Below, one piece after another: positions 60,232 to 64,000 of a stretch of 64,000 bases of DNA. The DNA comes from Harenicola maris (lineage in GTDB: Bacteria > Pseudomonadota > Alphaproteobacteria > Rhodobacterales > Rhodobacteraceae): positions 434,001 to 498,000 of the forward strand of contig JADQAZ010000001.1 of assembly GCA_018524345.1 (NCBI GenBank), read 5' to 3'. Below the pieces are notes generated by a model. That model saw only the letters and a list, made by a program, of their open reading frames with translations. It was not told where the DNA came from and did no database searches. A program made the translations under genes and the position numbers. Position 1 is the stretch's first letter. Every line of letters begins with the position of its first letter.

Positions 60232-60890
60232 GCCTTCGGGGGCGCAGAGCGCTGGTGACAGGCGGCAATCGCGGCATCGGCCGGGCGATTGCCTCTGGCC
60301 TTGTAAACAAGGGCTGCGCGGTGACGATCACCGCGCGGAACCCGCAGGAGGGCGCAGCGGCAGCAGAGGCGATCGGGGCCGACGCCCTGACCCTCGATCT
60401 GGCCCAGCCGGAGACCATGCATCCGGTGCTGGAGCGTCCCTATGACATCCTGATCAACAATGCAGGCCTGCTGCCCGAGGGCAGCCTGATGGAGAACCCC
60501 GAGGGCCTGTTCGAGGCCATGGCGGTGATGCTGAACGCGCCCTTCCTGCTGATCCGTGCGCTTGCGCCGGGGATGGAGGCGCGCGGCTGGGGGCGCATTG
60601 TGAATGTCTCTTCCGACTGGGGCAGTTTTGCCCACGGAATGGGCGGGCCGAACGGATACGGCGTGGCAAAGGCGGCGCTCAATGCGCTGACCAAGACGCT
60701 GCCGCGGGACCTGCCGGAGTGTATAAAGGTGAACGCGATGTGCCCCGGTTGGGTGCGCACGCGGATGGGCGGCGAGGGTGCGGCCCTGTCGCCGGAGCAG
60801 GGCGCGGACACGGCCCTCTGGCTGGCCAGCCTGCCCGATGACGGGCCGACAGGCGGATTTTTCCGGCAGCGTAAGCCGCTGGACTGGTAG
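60228..60890 (+). CDS. SDR-family oxidoreductase inserted in the dcw cluster
   Basis: 220 residues from TTG 60228 ([25 protein letters not shown]), which is the only start keeping the Rossmann loop and coupling to mraY by [21 protein letters not shown], the catalytic Ser in VNVSSDWG and YxxxK as YGVAKAAL; C-terminal [13 protein letters not shown](P)-dependent reductase of unknown substrate. Not a usual dcw gene, so it marks an insertion between mraY and murD. Confidence 0.9.
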   Translation: MSLRGRRALVTGGNRGIGRAIASGLVNKGCAVTITARNPQEGAAAAEAIGADALTLDLAQPETMHPVLERPYDILINNAGLLPEGSLMENPEGLFEAMAVMLNAPFLLIRALAPGMEARGWGRIVNVSSDWGSFAHGMGGPNGYGVAKAALNALTKTLPRDLPECIKVNAMCPGWVRTRMGGEGAALSPEQGADTALWLASLPDDGPTGGFFRQRKPLDW

Positions 60891-60900
60891 GAGAATACCA

Positions 60901-60948
60901 ATGGCACAACTGATGCACATCCTATGCACATCCGGTGCATATAAATGA
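60901..60948 (+). CDS. 15-codon leader ORF coupled to murD
   Basis: ATG 60901 preceded by AGGAG at 60889-60893 with 7 bases spacing. Encodes [15 protein letters not shown] and its TGA overlaps the murD ATG as ATGA (60945-60948). murD has no ribosome site of its own, so the short ORF probably delivers ribosomes to it. The repeat ATGCACATCC occurs twice, 11 bases apart (60913, 60924), inside it. Confidence 0.55.
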   Translation: MAQLMHILCTSGAYK

Positions 60949-62351
60949 TCCCGGTGATGGGAGTGAGCGGACAGCGGGTTGCTGTCCTCGGGCTCGGTCG
61001 CTCTGGCCTGAGCGCGGCGCGGGCGCTGCTTGAGGGCGGGGCCGATGTGGTTTGCTGTGACGACAGCGAGACAGGCCGCAAGGCCGCGCAGGCCGAAGGG
61101 TTCGAGATCGCCGACCTGACAAAGCAGGGGGCCTTTGAGGGGATCGACCTGTTGATCACCTCGCCCGGTATCCCGCACCTCTATCCCGCGCCGCATCCGG
61201 CGATTGCAGCGGCCTATGCCGCGGGGGTTCCGGTGGACAATGACATCGGCCTCTTCTTCCGCTCCTACGCCACCTCGGAATGGGACCAGTTCGAAGTCAT
61301 GCCCAAGGTTGTGGCGGTCACCGGATCGAACGGCAAATCCACCACATCCGCCTTGCTGCACCATGTGCTGGAGGCCACAGGGCGCCCCTCTGAACTGGCG
61401 GGCAATATCGGACGCGGCGTGCTCGATATCGAGCCCGCCCATGACGGCTCTGTCGTGGTGCTGGAACTCTCCAGCTATCAAACCGATCTGGCCCGCGCCC
61501 TGACCCCCGACATCGCGGTCTTCACCAACCTGACCCCTGATCATCTGGACCGTCACGGCGGGATGGGCGGATATTTCGCCGCCAAACGGCGGCTCTTTGC
61601 AGAGGGCGGGCCAGATCGCGCCGTGATCGGCGTCGATCAAGAGGAAGGCCGCTATCTGGCCGGACAACTCTCTGTCGCGCCAAGCGATGACCGCGTGATC
61701 CGCATCTCCTCAGGCCAGAAGCTCACCGGTCCAGGCTGGCATGTCTTTGCCCGCAAAGGCTTCCTGTCAGAGATGCGCAAGGGCCGCCAAGTGGCGAGCA
61801 TCGACCTGCGCCTGATCAAGGGCCTGCCGGGGGCGCATAACCACCAGAACGCCTGCGCCGCCTATGCGGTCGCGCGCAGCCTCGGCCTCGCGCCGAGGGT
61901 GATCGAGGAAGCCTTCAAAACCTACGGGGGCCTACCGCATCGCAGCCAGATCGTGGCCGAGGCAAACGGCGTGACCTTCGTGAACGACAGCAAGGCCACC
62001 AATGTCGACAGCGCCGCACAGGCCCTGCAGGCCTTCAAGGGCATCCGTTGGATCTGCGGTGGCTTGCAAAAGGCCGGCGGGCTGGATGCGCTGCACCCGC
62101 ACTTGGGATCGGTGGAAAAAGCCTATGTGATCGGGCGCGAGGCAGAGGTCTTTGCCCGCGATCTTGGCCCCGATGTATCCGTTGAAATTTGCAAAACCAT
62201 GGCCGCCGCCGTCGATGCCGCTTTGCGCGATGCCAAGGACGGCGAGGTTGTCCTGCTCGCCCCCGCGGCCGCGAGTTTTGATCAATACGACAGCTTTGAA
62301 AAGCGCGGGGAGGACTTCGCAGCGCAGGTCTCGGCGGCCTTGGGGAGCTAA
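60945..62351 (+). CDS. murD: UDP-MurNAc-L-alanine--D-glutamate ligase
   Basis: 468 residues from ATG 60945, which gives the family start ([29 protein letters not shown]). [20 protein letters not shown] loop, [62 protein letters not shown]. Cytoplasmic second Mur ligase. Probably coupled to the small leader ORF. The gene ends before a flavoprotein gene on the opposite strand. Confidence 0.96.
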   Translation: MIPVMGVSGQRVAVLGLGRSGLSAARALLEGGADVVCCDDSETGRKAAQAEGFEIADLTKQGAFEGIDLLITSPGIPHLYPAPHPAIAAAYAAGVPVDNDIGLFFRSYATSEWDQFEVMPKVVAVTGSNGKSTTSALLHHVLEATGRPSELAGNIGRGVLDIEPAHDGSVVVLELSSYQTDLARALTPDIAVFTNLTPDHLDRHGGMGGYFAAKRRLFAEGGPDRAVIGVDQEEGRYLAGQLSVAPSDDRVIRISSGQKLTGPGWHVFARKGFLSEMRKGRQVASIDLRLIKGLPGAHNHQNACAAYAVARSLGLAPRVIEEAFKTYGGLPHRSQIVAEANGVTFVNDSKATNVDSAAQALQAFKGIRWICGGLQKAGGLDALHPHLGSVEKAYVIGREAEVFARDLGPDVSVEICKTMAAAVDAALRDAKDGEVVLLAPAAASFDQYDSFEKRGEDFAAQVSAALGS

Positions 62352-62358
62352 CCTTCCG

Positions 62359-62380
62359 CTTCTTATTGGGCCAAATATCC
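62359..62380 (+). repeat. Dispersed repeat, copy 3
   Basis: CTTCTTATTGG-GCCAAATATCC, 5-bp longer context of repeat copies 1 and 2; here just after the murD stop. Confidence 0.7.
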
Positions 62381-62398
62381 TGGGGGAGGCCGAAGGCC

Positions 62399-62413
62399 GG
62401 GGGCAAAGCCCCC
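62399..62413. terminator. GGGGGC-AAA-GCCCCC hairpin
   Basis: Short GC stem between the converging murD and flavoprotein genes, beside repeat copy 3; together with GGCCGAAGGCC it may terminate both. Confidence 0.5.
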
Positions 62414-62434
62414 CTCCGCCTTTTGCCGCGGGCG

Positions 62435-63613
62435 CTATCCTTGCGAGATATGCCGCGCCGCCGCCATGGCAGAGGCCCATGCCCACTGGAAGTTATAGCC
62501 GCCCAGCCAGCCGGTGACATCGACGCATTCGCCAATGAAATAAAGCCCGGGGATGGATTTTGCCGCCATGGTTTTGGAGGAAAGCGCCTGCGTTGAAACC
62601 CCGCCGAGGGTGACTTCGGCGGTGCGGTAGCCTTCCGATCCTGAGGGTTTCAGCGTCCATTGGCTGATCCGGTCGCACAGGGCCGTCAGGGCTTTGTCCG
62701 ACTGGTCGGCAAGGTTGCCCGATACGCCCAGTTGCGGGGCGAGGTGCTCGACGAGGCGGGTGGGCAGGTGTTGGGCGAGGGCGGTGGTCAGGTTCTTGCG
62801 GCCTGCGATCTGGCGCTCGGTGCGCAGGGCCTCGTAGAGGGCATTGGCCGGGGCGAGGTTGACGGTGATATCCGCGCCCTCCTGCCAATAGGAAGAGGCC
62901 TGAAGGATCGCGGGGCCGGAGAGGCCGCGGTGTGTGAACAAGAGCGCCTCGTCAAAGCTGGCCGTTCCGGCAGAGACACGGGCGGGGGTGGAGACGCCGG
63001 AGATGCCCGCGAAGGGGCCACCCGAGAAGGTGAGCGGCACAAGGCCGGGGCGGGTTTGGACAAGCGGCAGGCCGAATTGTTCTGCGATCTGGTAGGCGAG
63101 GCCCGTCGCGCCCATTTTCGGAATGGACTTTCCACCTGTCGCGACGATCAAATTTTTTGAAAAAATTTGGCGCGGGCTGGCGCCGCGCGTCAGCCCGGTC
63201 ACGAATTGGCCGTCGCGGTGGATCACATCGCCGATTTTTGTTTCGAGCCAGAGCTCTGCCCCTGCCTTTTGCATTTCCGAGCGCAGCATGGCGATGATGT
63301 CTTTGGCGGAATTGTCGCAAAACAGCTGGCCGAGGGTTTTTTCGTGCCAGGGGATGCCGTGGCGGGTCACGAGGTCGATGAAGTCCTGCGGGGTATATTG
63401 GCTGAGGGCGGATTTGGCGAAATGGGGATTGGCGGAGAGGAACTGCGCCGCCGTTGTGCCGGTGTTGGTAAAGTTGCAGCGCCCGCCGCCGGAGATGCGG
63501 ATTTTCTCGCCCGGCGCGCGGGCGTGGTCGGCCAAAAGCACACGGCCGCCGCAATGGGCCGCCGCCATCAGGCCCGCTGCGCCTGCTCCAAGGATGAGTG
63601 TATCGACCTGCAT
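62435..63613 (-). CDS. BaiN/HI0933-family NAD(P)/FAD-dependent oxidoreductase
   Basis: 392 residues from ATG 63613 (MQVDTLILGAGAAGLMAAAHCG). FAD loop GAGAAGLMAA, the family motif KIRISGGGRCNFTNTG, ATGGKSIPKMGATGLAY, and the closing GLYFIGECVDVTGWLGGYNFQWAWASAMAA. Cytoplasmic flavoprotein; no reaction is certain for most members. It lies between murD and ftsW on the opposite strand. A 21-bp perfect palindrome at 63149-63169 is inside the gene and encodes QIFSKNL. Confidence 0.92.
   Translation of the reverse strand: MQVDTLILGAGAAGLMAAAHCGGRVLLADHARAPGEKIRISGGGRCNFTNTGTTAAQFLSANPHFAKSALSQYTPQDFIDLVTRHGIPWHEKTLGQLFCDNSAKDIIAMLRSEMQKAGAELWLETKIGDVIHRDGQFVTGLTRGASPRQIFSKNLIVATGGKSIPKMGATGLAYQIAEQFGLPLVQTRPGLVPLTFSGGPFAGISGVSTPARVSAGTASFDEALLFTHRGLSGPAILQASSYWQEGADITVNLAPANALYEALRTERQIAGRKNLTTALAQHLPTRLVEHLAPQLGVSGNLADQSDKALTALCDRISQWTLKPSGSEGYRTAEVTLGGVSTQALSSKTMAAKSIPGLYFIGECVDVTGWLGGYNFQWAWASAMAAARHISQG
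63149..63169. repeat. Perfect AT-rich palindrome inside the flavoprotein gene
   Basis: CAAATTTTTT-G-AAAAAATTTG: 10-bp arms around one base, read in frame. Resembles the intergenic palindrome at 7809-7828. Confidence 0.75.
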
Positions 63614-63756
63614 GGGCGCGTCTTGACCATGGCTTTGCCCCCTATGCAAGGGGGGCTGTGGCGCGATTACCACTGGAATCGTAGGAAAATTGGCGCTAGG
63701 TGTGAAAGACAGACCCTGAAAACAGGGCGTATTGAGGCAGTAAATCGGCGGTTCAG

Positions 63757-64000
63757 ATGACTGAGATGGTCTATGGCACGGCACCCGTTTCGCACGGGGA
63801 GCCGATCCTTCCAAGATGGTGGCGGACGATCGACAAGTGGTCGATGTCTTGTATCCTTTTGCTTTTTGGCATCGGGCTGTTGCTTGGTCTTGCGGCCTCG
63901 CCGCCTTTGGCCGCGCGCAACGGGCTTGATCCGTTCCACTATGTTCAACGGCAGATGTTCTTTGGCGGCACGGCGATGATTGTTATGGTCTTTGCCTCGA
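63757..64000 (+). CDS. ftsW: Lipid II polymerase FtsW (5' part)
   Basis: 81 residues to the window end: MTEMVYGTAPVSHGEPILPRWWRTIDKWSMSCILLLFGIGLLLGLAASPPLAARNGLDPFHYVQRQMFFGGTAM. The cytoplasmic start, first membrane helix and the GL(D)PF-HYVQRQ segment match FtsW/SEDS proteins. Position behind murD in the dcw cluster supports FtsW over RodA. Confidence 0.9.
   Translation, partial: MTEMVYGTAPVSHGEPILPRWWRTIDKWSMSCILLLFGIGLLLGLAASPPLAARNGLDPFHYVQRQMFFGGTAMIVMVFAS

Overview
The window is chromosomal DNA from an alphaproteobacterium of the Rhodobacteraceae (Roseobacter-type). The evidence is high GC; a dcw cluster with the long mraZ leader carrying a terminator (UpsM type) that is described only from this family; a DUF1127 gene followed by an array of CCUCCUCCC hairpin RNAs (CcsR type, known from Rhodobacter sphaeroides); a TGA-N9-TCA 'iron-rhodo' box before a siderophore transporter; and the family-typical hisB-hisH / hisA-hisF-hisE layout. 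No prophage, insertion sequence or CRISPR array was found. Nearly all genes are intact; the window cuts a gene end at the left edge and ftsW at the right edge.

Layout. 0-20 kb is metabolic and transport housekeeping: quinone oxidoreductase, a small XRE regulator, an inositol-monophosphatase-family phosphatase, 8-oxoguanine and guanine deaminases, mgtE, 5-formyl-THF cyclo-ligase, a YmdB-like metallophosphoesterase, two DMT exporters, two SLC13/TrkA-C permeases, a DCC-family protein coupled to a saccharopine-dehydrogenase-like/DUF4166 protein, yebC and a LysE exporter. 19.5-30.5 kb holds DUF1178, Nudix and waaA. Next comes an accessory-looking group (small unknown protein, aberrant subtilase, vanadium-haloperoxidase-like protein with ten N-terminal Thr-Pro-His repeats, SARP-like regulator), then a lone glycosyltransferase, an enoyl-CoA hydratase and a CoA-binding protein. 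30.9-33 kb is clpP-clpX. 33.5-37.6 kb has RidA and the his genes hisE, hisF, hisA, hisH and hisB, with a DUF2147 gene on the opposite strand inside the run. 37.7-43.9 kb has a large Pro/Ala-tailed membrane protein, a four-gene iron-siderophore ABC operon and tRNA-Gly(GCC). 44-50.7 kb has MAPEG, pyruvate carboxylase and a UvrD-type helicase. 50.8-51.7 kb is the DUF1127-CcsR array (five units, ten hairpins). 52-64 kb is the dcw cluster: mraZ-rsmH-ftsL-ftsI-murE-murF-mraY-(SDR)-(15-codon leader)-murD, then a flavoprotein on the other strand, then ftsW.

Most interesting signals. (1) The subtilase and SARP/haloperoxidase promoter regions share a 17-bp element and TTTCRYGAAA / TACGTGAA half-sites, which suggests one regulon. 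(2) The CcsR array has five copies; A-C mismatches in the plus-strand stems become G-U wobbles on the minus strand, so the RNA strand can be read from the DNA alone. (3) Two clusters of TGGGN boxes, one on an exact 10-bp grid, precede the mraZ leader. (4) A 15-codon ORF with an excellent Shine-Dalgarno is coupled by ATGA to murD. (5) Several small palindromic or dispersed repeats sit in gene borders, and one lies inside a coding sequence.
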